The notes beneath the pieces were generated by a model. That model was given only the letters and a program-made list of their open reading frames with translations. It did no database searches and was not told the origin of the DNA. Made by a program: the position numbers and the translations under genes. From positions 248,001 through 312,000 of the forward strand of contig NZ_JBGJKZ010000001.1 of the NCBI RefSeq assembly GCF_041359055.1: DNA of 64,000 nucleotides, read 5' to 3'. Positions 34,905 through 44,305 of the stretch are shown in pieces (position 1 is the first letter of the stretch; each line of letters begins with the position of its first letter). The DNA is from Paenalcaligenes hominis_A (GTDB taxonomy: Bacteria; Pseudomonadota; Gammaproteobacteria; Burkholderiales; Burkholderiaceae_B).

Positions 34905-37661
34905 ATGTCACATCCCAATAGCTTTAAAGCCCGTCAATCGTTATCGGTAGGCACTCAGAACTACCAAATTTTCCAGCTTTCTGCACTCCAAGACCAAGGC
35001 TTAGATGTTCAGCGTTTGCCGTACGGTTTAAAAATCCTTTTAGAAAACTTACTTCGTACTGAGGACGGTGTAAACGTCACAGCAAATCACATCCGCTTTT
35101 TAGCCAGCTGGGATCCTCAGGCTGAGCCCGACTACGAGATTGCATTTAGTCCTGCTCGTGTGGTCTTGCAGGATTTCACTGGGGTGCCGGCAGTGGTGGA
35201 TTTGGCTGCTATGCGCGAAGCCATGGCAAGTCTGGGTGGTGATCCGCAGCGCATTAATCCTTTGGTGCCTGTGGAGCTCGTAATTGACCACTCTGTCATC
35301 GTGGATGATTTTGCTCATAACCAATCCTTCCAACGCAACGTAGAAATTGAATATCAGCGTAACGTAGAGCGTTATCAGTTTTTACGCTGGGGGCAAGATG
35401 CTTTTGATAATTTCAAAGTGGTCCCCCCCGGAACAGGGATTGTGCATCAGGTTAACTTAGAGCATTTATCCCGAGTGGTGTTCACCGATGAGAAAGACGG
35501 CGTGTTACAGGCTTACCCAGACACCTGTGTAGGCACAGACTCACATACACCGATGGTGAATGGTTTAGGCGTAGTGGCATGGGGGGTGGGTGGCATTGAA
35601 GCCGAGGCGGCTATGTTAGGTCAACCCATATCTATGTTGATTCCGCGTGTGGTGGGCTTTAAGTTAACGGGTAGCTTGCCTGATGGGGTGACGGCCACCG
35701 ATTTGGTATTAACTATTACAGAAATGTTGCGCAAGCACGGCGTAGTAGGGAAGTTTGTTGAGTTTTATGGGCCGGGTGTTAGCGCGGTGCCATTGGCTAA
35801 TCGTGCCACTATCGGCAACATGAGCCCAGAATATGGTTCTACTGTTTCGATGTTTCCTATTGATGAGGAAACGTTAAGCTACATGCATTTAACTGGGCGT
35901 AGCGAACAACAGGTGGCTTTAGTTGAGGCCTATGCTAAAGCTCAAGGGCTGTGGCACGACCCTGCCCATGAGCCGGTGTATTCAGAGTATCTAGAGCTTA
36001 ATTTATCGACTATTGTGCCTTCCATTGCTGGGCCCAAGCGTCCCCAAGACCGTGTGCCTTTGACTTCGGCTCAATCCGCCTTTAGAAAAGAATTAGCAGT
36101 ATTAAAGGGAAATAGGGATGGCAGCGAGGTCGATGAGGCGTCCAAGGAGTCTTTCCCTGCCTCTGATGCGCCTTCTTTAGAGCAACCTAAAAAAGCGGCG
36201 AGCTGTGTGGTGGTGTCACAAAGTGATGGCACCCATTATGAATTAAATGATGGGGCTGTGGTGATTGCGGCCATTACATCATGCACGAATACGTCAAACC
36301 CTAGCGTTATGATTGCGGCTGCACTGGTAGCTAAAAAAGCGCATGAAAAAGGCTTAACTCGCAAGCCATGGGTTAAAACTAGTTTGGCACCAGGCTCACG
36401 CGTGGTCACCGATTATTACGAGCGAGCTGGTCTTACTCCTTATTTAGATGCGTTAGGCTTTAACTTAGTTGGATACGGTTGCACCACATGTATTGGTAAT
36501 TCCGGTCCCCTAATTCCCGAGGTAGCTCAGGCCGTGGATGCTAACGATCTAACGGTGGTGTCGGTGTTGTCAGGTAACCGCAACTTCGAAGGGCGCATTC
36601 ACCCACAGGTGAAGATGAACTACTTAATGTCTCCCCCTTTGGTGGTGGCCTATGCCATTGCGGGCACCATGAATATTGATTTACAAAAGGCTGTACTAGG
36701 CCAAGACACCAACGGCCAAGATGTGTACTTAAAGGATTTATGGCCTAGCGCTGCTGAGGTTCAAGCGGTTATGGATCAAGTCATCGCCAAAGACATGTAC
36801 AGCAAAGGCTACGAAGACGTATTTGCCGGCGATGCACGCTGGCAGGCCTTATCTACGCCAAGCAGTCAGCAGTTTGCTTGGGACTCACAGTCCACCTATG
36901 TACGCCACCCGCCTTATTTTGAGAACATGCCAGCGCAACCTGCACCAGTAACAGATATTCATGGTGCACGGGTTTTAGCAAAATTAGGCGACTCAGTCAC
37001 CACGGATCACATCAGCCCAGCGGGGGCAATTGTAGATATGACACCGGCGGCGATGTATTTAAAAGACCATGGTATCGAACCCAAAGACTTTAACTCATAT
37101 GGTTCACGACGTGGTAACCACGAGGTGATGATTCGCGGTACGTTTGCTAATGTACGTTTACGCAACCAATTGGCCCCAGGTACTGAAGGGGGCTATACAC
37201 GTGATTTCACTCAACCCGAGGCTCCTATAGCTACTATTTACGATGCGTCACGTCATTACCTAGCGGCTAATACCCCATTAGTGATTTTAGCGGGTAAAGA
37301 GTACGGTTCCGGCTCATCCCGAGACTGGGCTGCCAAAGGTACTGTGCTGTTAGGGGTACGAGCGGTTATAGCCGAGTCATACGAACGTATTCACCGTTCT
37401 AACTTGCTTGGTATGGGTGTGCTACCACTGCAGTTCCCCAAAGGGAGCACAGCTCAAAGTCTTGGCTTGTTAGGGGACGAGGTATTTGAAATCACCGGGG
37501 TTAGCGTATTGAATCAAGGTCAAATCCCTAAGACTGTGCATGTAAAAGCTGGCGATGTTGAGTTTGAGGCCATTGTGCGTATTGATACGCCATCTGAAGC
37601 CGATTACTACCGCCATGGTGGCATCATGCAGTATGTGTTGCGGGGTTTGAAAAACGCGTAA
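34905..37661 (+). CDS. acnA: Aconitate hydratase A
   Basis: TCA-cycle enzyme of 918 residues interconverting citrate and isocitrate through a [4Fe-4S] cluster. Cluster cysteines are visible in ITSCTNTSNPSVM and in YGCTTCIGNSGPL. C-terminal swivelling domain stretches SVTTDHISPAGAI, NSYGSRRGNHEVM and GKEYGSGSSRDWAAKG are present. An acidic, Ser-rich insert (about 400-430) makes it slightly longer than the E. coli protein. AGGAGG precedes the ATG by six bases. It is monocistronic, ended by a terminator. It processes the 2-oxoglutarate-cycle carbon produced by the neighbouring routes but is not pathway-specific. Confidence 0.96.
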   Translation: MSHPNSFKARQSLSVGTQNYQIFQLSALQDQGLDVQRLPYGLKILLENLLRTEDGVNVTANHIRFLASWDPQAEPDYEIAFSPARVVLQDFTGVPAVVDLAAMREAMASLGGDPQRINPLVPVELVIDHSVIVDDFAHNQSFQRNVEIEYQRNVERYQFLRWGQDAFDNFKVVPPGTGIVHQVNLEHLSRVVFTDEKDGVLQAYPDTCVGTDSHTPMVNGLGVVAWGVGGIEAEAAMLGQPISMLIPRVVGFKLTGSLPDGVTATDLVLTITEMLRKHGVVGKFVEFYGPGVSAVPLANRATIGNMSPEYGSTVSMFPIDEETLSYMHLTGRSEQQVALVEAYAKAQGLWHDPAHEPVYSEYLELNLSTIVPSIAGPKRPQDRVPLTSAQSAFRKELAVLKGNRDGSEVDEASKESFPASDAPSLEQPKKAASCVVVSQSDGTHYELNDGAVVIAAITSCTNTSNPSVMIAAALVAKKAHEKGLTRKPWVKTSLAPGSRVVTDYYERAGLTPYLDALGFNLVGYGCTTCIGNSGPLIPEVAQAVDANDLTVVSVLSGNRNFEGRIHPQVKMNYLMSPPLVVAYAIAGTMNIDLQKAVLGQDTNGQDVYLKDLWPSAAEVQAVMDQVIAKDMYSKGYEDVFAGDARWQALSTPSSQQFAWDSQSTYVRHPPYFENMPAQPAPVTDIHGARVLAKLGDSVTTDHISPAGAIVDMTPAAMYLKDHGIEPKDFNSYGSRRGNHEVMIRGTFANVRLRNQLAPGTEGGYTRDFTQPEAPIATIYDASRHYLAANTPLVILAGKEYGSGSSRDWAAKGTVLLGVRAVIAESYERIHRSNLLGMGVLPLQFPKGSTAQSLGLLGDEVFEITGVSVLNQGQIPKTVHVKAGDVEFEAIVRIDTPSEADYYRHGGIMQYVLRGLKNA

Positions 37662-37691
37662 CCGACTTTAAAACTAGATGCGTTAATTTAA

Positions 37692-37718
37692 AATGCGGCC
37701 TAAATGGCCGCATTTTTT
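37692..37718. terminator. Terminator between acnA and pgi (convergent)
   Basis: AATGCGGCC and GGCCGCATT pair around a short loop and are followed by six T on the plus strand. It lies between the convergent ends of acnA and pgi and clearly serves acnA; service to pgi is less certain because the minus-strand T run is weak. Confidence 0.85.
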
Positions 37719-37733
37719 GGGGCTGTGTCTTCG

Positions 37734-39290
37734 TTACAGACCACGTGTTTTAAACTGTTCAATCCAATACGTAGTGGAAGGGTCATGGGTTTTGACGCAG
37801 GGTTGATTTTGCAACTCGTTAGTGATGTCAGTGGCTAAAATTTTGCCGTACTCTACACCCCACTGATCAAAAGGGTTAATGCCCCACAATACTGCTTGGA
37901 CAAATACTTTGTGCTCGTAAAGTGCAATCAAAGCACCCAAATGGTAGGGCGACAAGCGGGGCAGCACAATTAGGCTATTAGCGCGACCGCCTTGGTGAAT
38001 ACGGTGTTTGGCTAGCCAACGGGCTTGCTCGGGCTCATGACCTTGAGCTAGGCATTCCTCGTAGGCTTGGGCCTCTGTTTTTCCGCGTAACATGGCCTCA
38101 CGCTGTGCTAAGCAATTAGCCAGTAGGCTTTGATGATGGCTGGGCCACTGGTGCTCGGCTTCCTGACACACAATAAAATCCACCGCAGCGCCGTCACTGC
38201 TTTGGTGCAGCCACTGAAAAAACGTATGTTGTGCATCAGTACCAGGCATACCCCAAACAACAGGCCCAGTCGGTACGGGAACGGCTTCGCCACAGACATC
38301 TACCGATTTACCTAGGGACTCCATCTCGAGTTGCTGCAAATAAGGTACTAAATGCATTAAACGGGAATCGTAAGGCGCTAAATTTAATGAGCTAATACCT
38401 AGTACGCTACGGTTAACTAGGCCGTGCAAGGCCATTTGTACCGGTGCATTATGGGCTATGGGTGCCGTTTCAAAGTGTTTATCCATGGCGGCAGCGCCTG
38501 AAAGCATGCCAGCGACAACATCAGAGCTGACGCTTAAAGCGGTGGTTAAGCTAACACTGGACCATAAGGAAAAGCGTCCACCAACCCAATCCCAAAATTT
38601 AAAGATTTGTTTATCTGGAATACCCCATTTTTTGGCTTGTTCTGGGCGCGCTGTAATAGCTACCACTTGCTCTAGCGGGTTGCGTACGTTGGCTGCTGTT
38701 AGCCATTCAATTGCGCGCGAGGCGTTTTTTAGGGTTTCTGCAGTAGTGAAGGATTTAGAGGCCACCACGATTAAGGTGTCGTGCGGATTTAAATCGGCAA
38801 GACCCGCTTTTACAGCGTGCCCATCAATATTGGCAATAAAACGAACTGAGCGCCATTGTTTGGTATAACCAAAAGCAGCCACCGTTAAGCGTATGCCCCA
38901 GTCGCTACCGCCAATACCAATATGCACAATATGACGCCAACGTCGAGCAAGATCGGACTCACGAATAAATGCGTTAAGGCGCTCTCGTTCTGCCATGACC
39001 TCTGGGATGGCAGCCGGCTGGCGTAACATGCTGTGCCAAGCTGCCCTGTTTTCAGTAATATTGGCAATACCACCGTCTAATAGTGTTGCCCGTTGTTGGC
39101 TAAACTGCCGTTGCTCTAGTAAGTCTAGGCCGGCTTGGGCAAGCTGGGGACTGTAGCGTTGCCCACTTAAATCTAACGTTAGGCCTGCCGCATCAATTAA
39201 ACGCAGCTCATTGTGCAAAGGATTCGCCTGTTTGGCGGCCGCACTAAAAGTAGACCAGGCGGGTAAAGAGGTAATAGACGATGGCTTCAA
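37734..39290 (-). CDS. pgi: Glucose-6-phosphate isomerase
   Basis: Interconverts glucose 6-phosphate and fructose 6-phosphate in the cytosol. 518 residues, a little shorter than the E. coli protein. Signature stretches are HIGIGGSDWGIRL, VASKSFTTAETLKNA, the catalytic Glu region GGRFSLWSSVSL, and QWGVEYGKILA with the C-terminal lysine. The apparent start is TTG at 39290 without a convincing ribosome-binding site, and no nearby ATG fits the family N-terminus (SLPAW), so the exact start is uncertain. Monocistronic and convergent with acnA. Confidence 0.93.
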   Translation of the reverse strand: MKPSSITSLPAWSTFSAAAKQANPLHNELRLIDAAGLTLDLSGQRYSPQLAQAGLDLLEQRQFSQQRATLLDGGIANITENRAAWHSMLRQPAAIPEVMAERERLNAFIRESDLARRWRHIVHIGIGGSDWGIRLTVAAFGYTKQWRSVRFIANIDGHAVKAGLADLNPHDTLIVVASKSFTTAETLKNASRAIEWLTAANVRNPLEQVVAITARPEQAKKWGIPDKQIFKFWDWVGGRFSLWSSVSLTTALSVSSDVVAGMLSGAAAMDKHFETAPIAHNAPVQMALHGLVNRSVLGISSLNLAPYDSRLMHLVPYLQQLEMESLGKSVDVCGEAVPVPTGPVVWGMPGTDAQHTFFQWLHQSSDGAAVDFIVCQEAEHQWPSHHQSLLANCLAQREAMLRGKTEAQAYEECLAQGHEPEQARWLAKHRIHQGGRANSLIVLPRLSPYHLGALIALYEHKVFVQAVLWGINPFDQWGVEYGKILATDITNELQNQPCVKTHDPSTTYWIEQFKTRGL

Positions 39291-39449
39291 GGTAGAATAT
39301 ACGAGCGAAAAAATTAACAGGTAGGCCAGATGTACAGATTAGCCCACGGGTTGAAATAAATACAAAAAAAGATGTTTTAATTTAAAAAACAATAATTTTT
39401 AAATCAAAATAATACCATTTATTTATTCTGTACTTTAGTTTAAAAAACT

Positions 39450-39466
39450 CTGTAAATTAAATACAG
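39450..39466. promoter_or_regulatory. Inverted repeat in the AT-rich leader of the tartrate/malate dehydrogenase gene
   Basis: CTGTA-N7-TACAG lies 28 bases before the GTG start. The 204-bp spacer between pgi and this gene is very AT-rich and also holds two copies of TTTAAAAAAC at 39381 and 39439. It looks like a regulator-binding leader, perhaps for a LysR-type activator encoded elsewhere. No more can be said from sequence. Confidence 0.35.
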
Positions 39467-39494
39467 ATTGTGAAAGAAGTTAAAGGAGTTTTAA

Positions 39495-40583
39495 GTGAAA
39501 ACACACCGTATTGCAGTAATTGCTGGGGATGGAATTGGTACAGAGGTTATGCCAGAAGGGCTTAGAGCGCTAGAGGCAGTCAGCAAGGTATTTGGTATTC
39601 AGTTTGATTTTAAACATTTTGATTGGTCTAGTGCTGAATTTTATCAAAAACATGGTCAAATGATGCCTGATGATTGGTTTGAAACCATTAAAGATTTCGA
39701 TGCGATTTTATTTGGTGCTGTGGGTTGGCCTGAAATCGTGCCTGATCATGTTTCCTTATGGGGGTCATTACTTAAATTCCGTCGCGAGTTTGATCAATAT
39801 ATTAATATGCGTCCTGTGCGTTTGATGCCTGGGGTGCCTGGGCCTTTAGCAAATAAACAGCCTGGTGATATTGATTTTGTAGTCGTTCGTGAAAACACGG
39901 AGGGTGAATACACCAATCTTGGGGGCAAAATTTTTGAAGGCACTGATCGTGAGGTGGTGATTCAAGAGTCTGTGTTTACGCGTATAGGTGTGGATCGTGT
40001 CTTGAAATATGCATTTGATGTGGCACAAAGTCGTCCTAAAAAACACCTTAGCTCGGCTACTAAGTCTAATGGCTTAGCAATTAGCATGCCGTATTGGGAT
40101 GAGCGTTTAGAGCAAATGGCACAGCACTATCCTGAGGTTCGTTGGGATAAGCATCACATTGATATTATGACCGCACGCTTTGTCTTGCAGCCCGAGCAAT
40201 TTGATGTGGTGGTGGCATCTAATTTATTTGGCGATATCTTGTCTGATCTAGGGCCAGCGTGTACTGGTACCGTGGGCATTGCGCCTTCGGCGAATTTAAA
40301 CCCTGAGCGTCATTTTCCATCCTTGTTTGAGCCTGTACATGGTTCTGCTCCAGATATTGCCGGTAAAAACATTGCTAACCCTGTTGCAATGATCTGGTCA
40401 GCCGCGCTGATGGTAGAGTTTCTAGGCGCAGGCGACGCTACGCATCAGGCAGCGTACGAGGCCATGATGCAAGCGGTAGAACAAAGCTTAGAGCATGGGC
40501 CACGCACGGCGGATCTAGGCGGTCAAGCCAATACAACCGACGTGGGCAAAGCAATTGCTGCACTAATTGAAAAAGCAGCCTAA
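39495..40583 (+). CDS. Tartrate dehydrogenase / D-malate dehydrogenase (decarboxylating)
   Basis: NAD- and metal-dependent beta-decarboxylating dehydrogenase of 362 residues in the TtuC/DmlA branch of the isopropylmalate dehydrogenase family. Visible: IAVIAGDGIGTEVMPEGLRA at the start, LLKFRREFDQYINMRPVRL (substrate Arg), VVVRENTEGEYTNLGG, catalytic Lys region, and LFGDILSDLGPACTGTVGIAPSAN with metal Asp. The start is GTG with AAGGAG six bases upstream. It would oxidise tartrate or D-malate to oxaloacetate/glycerate or pyruvate. The two activities cannot be separated by eye. Confidence 0.88.
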   Translation: MKTHRIAVIAGDGIGTEVMPEGLRALEAVSKVFGIQFDFKHFDWSSAEFYQKHGQMMPDDWFETIKDFDAILFGAVGWPEIVPDHVSLWGSLLKFRREFDQYINMRPVRLMPGVPGPLANKQPGDIDFVVVRENTEGEYTNLGGKIFEGTDREVVIQESVFTRIGVDRVLKYAFDVAQSRPKKHLSSATKSNGLAISMPYWDERLEQMAQHYPEVRWDKHHIDIMTARFVLQPEQFDVVVASNLFGDILSDLGPACTGTVGIAPSANLNPERHFPSLFEPVHGSAPDIAGKNIANPVAMIWSAALMVEFLGAGDATHQAAYEAMMQAVEQSLEHGPRTADLGGQANTTDVGKAIAALIEKAA

Positions 40584-40618
40584 GCCTTTAGGCCACTAGG
40601 GTTATATAGGCCTATGCG

Positions 40619-41233
40619 TTATTTGGGTCTGTACATATGGAATAAGGTCTGGTCGCTAATCTCATAATAATCGGCCGGACCGCCCCCGCGTAATATGGGC
40701 TGGGCTGCAGCACAATGATAAATGCCATCCTTAATTAAGGCGGGGTCAATGTGAACCGCAACAACTTCACCAATTACCATCCACGTATTGAGTGCGTCTT
40801 GGTTTTGGTCAGTCATTTGAAAGTGCTGAGTCACTTTACATTCAATGGAAACAGGGCTTTGAGCCACGCGCGGTGCTGCAATCAGTTGTCCTGCTAATGG
40901 CGTAAGTTGGGTAAGGTCGAATTCGTTGACAGGCTGCTCTAGACTGCTTTGGTTAACAGCTTCTGCTAACGAGCGCGTTGCCAAATTCCACGTAAAGACC
41001 CCTGTCTCAATAGCATTACGCACGCTATCTTTATATCCAACGCTAGAAAAGGCAATTAATGCGGGCTTGTAGTTGAAAATATTGCAGAAACTGTAGGGGG
41101 CGAGGTTTGGCTGCCCTGCTGTGTCTTGTGTACCTATCCAACCAATAACGCGGGGGCCAACAATAGAGCTAATGGGATCATGGCGTAAACCATGTCCGTT
41201 CTTGGGCTCGTAAGTATGATAATGATCTTGCAC
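40619..41233 (-). CDS. Flavin reductase-like FMN-binding protein
   Basis: Protein of the flavin-reductase-like (DIM6/NTAB) split-barrel family, about 204 residues from the GTG at 41233. The open frame continues upstream to 41482, but homology begins at HYHTYEPKNGHGLRHDP, followed by the typical VGPRVIGWIGTQD, NLAPYSFCNIFNYKPALIAFSS and KDSVRNAIETGVFTWNLAT. It would reduce FMN or bind a flavin in an unknown reaction. It is divergent from the AraC gene, with an inverted repeat in between. The start is not certain, since no strong ribosome-binding site is seen. Confidence 0.75.
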   Translation of the reverse strand: MQDHYHTYEPKNGHGLRHDPISSIVGPRVIGWIGTQDTAGQPNLAPYSFCNIFNYKPALIAFSSVGYKDSVRNAIETGVFTWNLATRSLAEAVNQSSLEQPVNEFDLTQLTPLAGQLIAAPRVAQSPVSIECKVTQHFQMTDQNQDALNTWMVIGEVVAVHIDPALIKDGIYHCAAAQPILRGGGPADYYEISDQTLFHMYRPK

Positions 41234-41264
41234 TGTTTTTTCCCAAAAAACGATAGCGAGGTGT

Positions 41265-41279
41265 TCGGGAATGTCCCGA
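41265..41279. promoter_or_regulatory. Inverted repeat between flavin reductase and araC genes
   Basis: TCGGGA-ATG-TCCCGA is a perfect 6-3-6 inverted repeat located 32 bases upstream of the GTG start of the flavin reductase and 94 bases upstream of the AraC start. It is a candidate operator for the divergent pair. AraC proteins usually bind direct repeats, so the cognate regulator may be another protein. Confidence 0.4.
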
Positions 41280-41372
41280 TAATAAACCACATACTTTACA
41301 ACTAAAATAATAGATCGGCAATTCACTGAATCAGTCGCTGCATTTATTTTGCAGTTATCCAGAGGGTTTGTT

Positions 41373-42341
41373 ATGACATCCCTAAGCCCATGGCAACAGT
41401 TCGTTTCTACTGACTTAGACCTCGTGCAGTCGTCTGTCAGTACCTTAATCAAGCCACATCGTCTCACTCTTAACAACACCACACAGCCTTTGCAAACTCG
41501 TTTGCGTTTTGTGCAATTAGGGCAGGTGGGTGTGATGCGACTCGGTTATGGGGCGGATGTTCGTATTCAGCCCGAACAGTTAGCCGGTTTTTACCTTATT
41601 CAGCTTCCTCAGTATGGGCAGGCCACGGTGCGCAGTGGTAATGAACAAGTTGATTCATCTCCCCATGTTGCCACTGTATTAAACCCTAATGTAGACATTG
41701 ATATGGTGTGGCGAGCCAACAATGAGCAACTCATGCTTAAAATTGATCGGGCCTTGGTAGAACAAATCGCCCCACATTTTGAGCAAGGAAACTGGTCGCC
41801 TTCATTTATGTTTCCATTGCGGTTTCAAGCTCATCAACAGATGAGCTGGCGCTTGATGATGCGTTATGTTATTGATTGTGCCCGTCATTCTGAGTCCGTA
41901 TTAAGCTCCCCATTAGTAGTAGCTCAACTTGAGCAATTGGTGGTGACTACCTTTTTAGATTTACACCCACCTATAGATAGCCCTACACCACGGCGCACCG
42001 ATCAAGTTTTGCCGCGTTCAATCCGCTTGGTTGAACAGTACTTACACGAGCATGCGGATCAACCTATTCGTCTCGAGGAGCTCGCGGCCTTAGCCCAAAT
42101 AAGTGTACGTAGTTTGCACGCTGGTTTTCAGCAGTATTGCGGCATTAGTCCCATGCAGTATTTACGTCAGATTCGTCTAGATCGGGTACGGCACGAGCTG
42201 TGCCAACCTAGTCCAGACTCGGTAACTCAGGTGGCACTGCGTTGGGGGTTTATGCATTTAGGCCGTTTTAGTGCTGAATACAAGCGACGTTTTGGTGAAA
42301 GCCCTAGCCAAACACAACAACGCATGCGCTCTGCTTCATAG
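41373..42341 (+). CDS. AraC/XylS-family activator
   Basis: A 322-residue activator. An N-terminal cupin-like domain of the AraC_binding_2 type (about 20-185) precedes two HTH motifs (about 220-315: RLEELAALAQISVRSLHAGFQ, then VTQVALRWGFMHLGRFSAEYKRRFG). ATG at 41373 follows AGAGGG; the open frame begins at 41349. This subgroup controls aromatic-acid operons (XylS, AndR type), and AraC regulators are known beside indole-degradation genes. It is convergent with the SLC13 gene and lies next to the catabolic island at 44-64 kb, which has no other regulator in the window. Control of that island is a hypothesis. Confidence 0.85.
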   Translation: MTSLSPWQQFVSTDLDLVQSSVSTLIKPHRLTLNNTTQPLQTRLRFVQLGQVGVMRLGYGADVRIQPEQLAGFYLIQLPQYGQATVRSGNEQVDSSPHVATVLNPNVDIDMVWRANNEQLMLKIDRALVEQIAPHFEQGNWSPSFMFPLRFQAHQQMSWRLMMRYVIDCARHSESVLSSPLVVAQLEQLVVTTFLDLHPPIDSPTPRRTDQVLPRSIRLVEQYLHEHADQPIRLEELAALAQISVRSLHAGFQQYCGISPMQYLRQIRLDRVRHELCQPSPDSVTQVALRWGFMHLGRFSAEYKRRFGESPSQTQQRMRSAS

Positions 42342-44174
42342 GGGCCACAAATACAAAATCAAGGGCAGTGTTAACGCAACAATTAATATGTCTAATGGCA
42401 GCCCCATACGCCAATAATCATTAAATCTAAAGCCTCCGGGCCCTAAAATTAAGGTGTTGTTCTGATGACCTATAGGGGTTAAAAAAGCACACGAAGCCCC
42501 AATAACAATAGCCATTAAGAACGTATCGGGGTTGACGCCAAGCTGATGAGCCGTACCCAATGCCACTGGGCTCATAACGGTAGCAGTAGCGGCATTGTTC
42601 ATCAAATCGGATAGCAACATAGTGGTGACCATAATCAGACCTAAAGCCCAGACCGCATGACCTTGGGCTCCGTAGTCGAGTAAAAGCTTGGCAATTTGTG
42701 CTGCAGCCTGAGTGCTTTCTAGGGCTTGGGCAACCGGTATTAATGCTGCTAGCAATACAATTACAGACCAGTCCACAGCATTATAAATTTGGCGTAAAGC
42801 AATCACATTAAAAAGTAAAAGCAATAGCACGCCTAGCATAAAACTCAGAGCGGCTGAAAATAAGCCAGAGGCGGCAAGGGCCACAGAAAGTACCATAATG
42901 CCGTTTGCTAACAGCATCTTGCGGCGGTCGGGTACGCGTAGGGCTCGTGCCGCTAAAATAGCGCAGCCACCGTTTGAGGCAAAGTTACTGATGCGGTCTT
43001 GGGGGCCTTGGAGCAGCAACACATCACCAGTGCGCAGGGGTGTGTTGCGCAATCGGGTTCTAGAGCGCGTGCCTTGACGTGAAATAGCCAATAAATTGAC
43101 ATGGTATAAAGCCCGCAGGCGTAGATTGGAGGCGCTGCGTCCAATTAATGAGGAGCCGGGCAGAATAACCAACTCAGAAAGCTCGGTATGAGTAGGTGGT
43201 TGTTTTTTATCGGAGTTTTTAGTGTCATTTGCCGAGTCAGAAGAAGGTGCTGGGACTGTATCAGACTCGTCGGTAGGTGGTACTAATTCGCGATCTTCAT
43301 GAAAAACTAAATTGAGTACATCTAGGTTTTTAGCTAACACCTCTGGGTCGGACTCAATTAACAAAATGTCACTTTGCTGTAATTGCAAAATAGGGCTGGG
43401 GCTGTGAATGGTGACTTTTTCACGAATTAGGGCTAGCACTTGGCTATCGGTAGCCGCCAGTATGTCTTGGACTTCGCTTAAACGCATACCAATGGCCTTG
43501 CTGTCCTCGGCGACGCGGGCTTCGGTCAGATACGAACCGGTTTCAAAAGCGTCGGCATGGGCCCGTTGACGCATAGGGATTAAGCGCCATCCGATTAAAG
43601 AGATAAACAGCACGCCTGCAACCGCTAAGCTAACCCCAAGCGGGGTGAAATCAAACATGCTAAAAGCTTTGCCTGTGGCTTCGGCACGGTATTCCGACAC
43701 AATTAAGTTAGAGGGGGTACCAATTAGTGTGGTCATGCCGCCTAAAATGGTCGCGTAAGAGACCGGCATGAGGATTTTTCCGGCCGGTATATTGTGTCGT
43801 TGCGCCACTTGTAACGATACGGGCATCAGTAGCGCCAATGCACCTACATTATTCATAAAGCCGGATAGAAAAGCTGCTAAAGCTGTTAAGGTTAACAGCG
43901 AGACCGTTATATTGCTTTTTTTAGGTAATACGCGTTCAGCTAATACATCAATGGCACCGGTTTGCTGCAAAGCATAACTAAGAATTAATACACAAGCCAC
44001 CGTGACCACGGCTGGGTGACTAAAACCACTGAATATAGCATCGCTGGGAATGAGGCCAAGCACGCTACTGAGTAGAAGTGCGATCACAGCCACCACATCG
44101 TGACGCCAACGACCATAAATAAATAGACCTAGCGTTAGGAGTAAAACACCAATAGCTAACAGGGCAGGGCTCAT
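42336..44174 (-). CDS. SLC13/DASS-family permease with two RCK_C domains
   Basis: Inner-membrane anion permease of 612 residues. Two groups of membrane helices (about 1-200 and 410-612) flank a cytosolic part with two TrkA-C/RCK_C domains (about 205-290 and 325-410) and a low-complexity Asp/Ser/Lys linker between them (DSDTVPAPSSDSANDTKN). The transport motifs ATILGGMTTLIGTPSNLIVSEY and IGASCAFLTPIGHQNNTLI are typical. Substrates in the family are dicarboxylates, sulfate or similar anions. It ends six bases inside the convergent AraC gene and is separated from the next gene upstream by 131 bp. Confidence 0.88.
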   Translation of the reverse strand: MSPALLAIGVLLLTLGLFIYGRWRHDVVAVIALLLSSVLGLIPSDAIFSGFSHPAVVTVACVLILSYALQQTGAIDVLAERVLPKKSNITVSLLTLTALAAFLSGFMNNVGALALLMPVSLQVAQRHNIPAGKILMPVSYATILGGMTTLIGTPSNLIVSEYRAEATGKAFSMFDFTPLGVSLAVAGVLFISLIGWRLIPMRQRAHADAFETGSYLTEARVAEDSKAIGMRLSEVQDILAATDSQVLALIREKVTIHSPSPILQLQQSDILLIESDPEVLAKNLDVLNLVFHEDRELVPPTDESDTVPAPSSDSANDTKNSDKKQPPTHTELSELVILPGSSLIGRSASNLRLRALYHVNLLAISRQGTRSRTRLRNTPLRTGDVLLLQGPQDRISNFASNGGCAILAARALRVPDRRKMLLANGIMVLSVALAASGLFSAALSFMLGVLLLLLFNVIALRQIYNAVDWSVIVLLAALIPVAQALESTQAAAQIAKLLLDYGAQGHAVWALGLIMVTTMLLSDLMNNAATATVMSPVALGTAHQLGVNPDTFLMAIVIGASCAFLTPIGHQNNTLILGPGGFRFNDYWRMGLPLDILIVALTLPLILYLWPL

Positions 44175-44305
44175 AGTCTTCTCCTTGTGGTTATTATTGG
44201 AGTGCGGTAGATAGCGACTAAGTGGTTATAGACTAAAAATGGAAAAACCACTATGAGGGAAAATGTAGCATAGTGGTTTTAGGGTAAGTGAGCTAAAAGA
44301 AATAG

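Noticed and set aside
38458..38868. 136-codon open frame antisense to pgi
   Set aside because: It is fully nested in pgi and shows no known motif; antisense frames of this length are common in this sequence.
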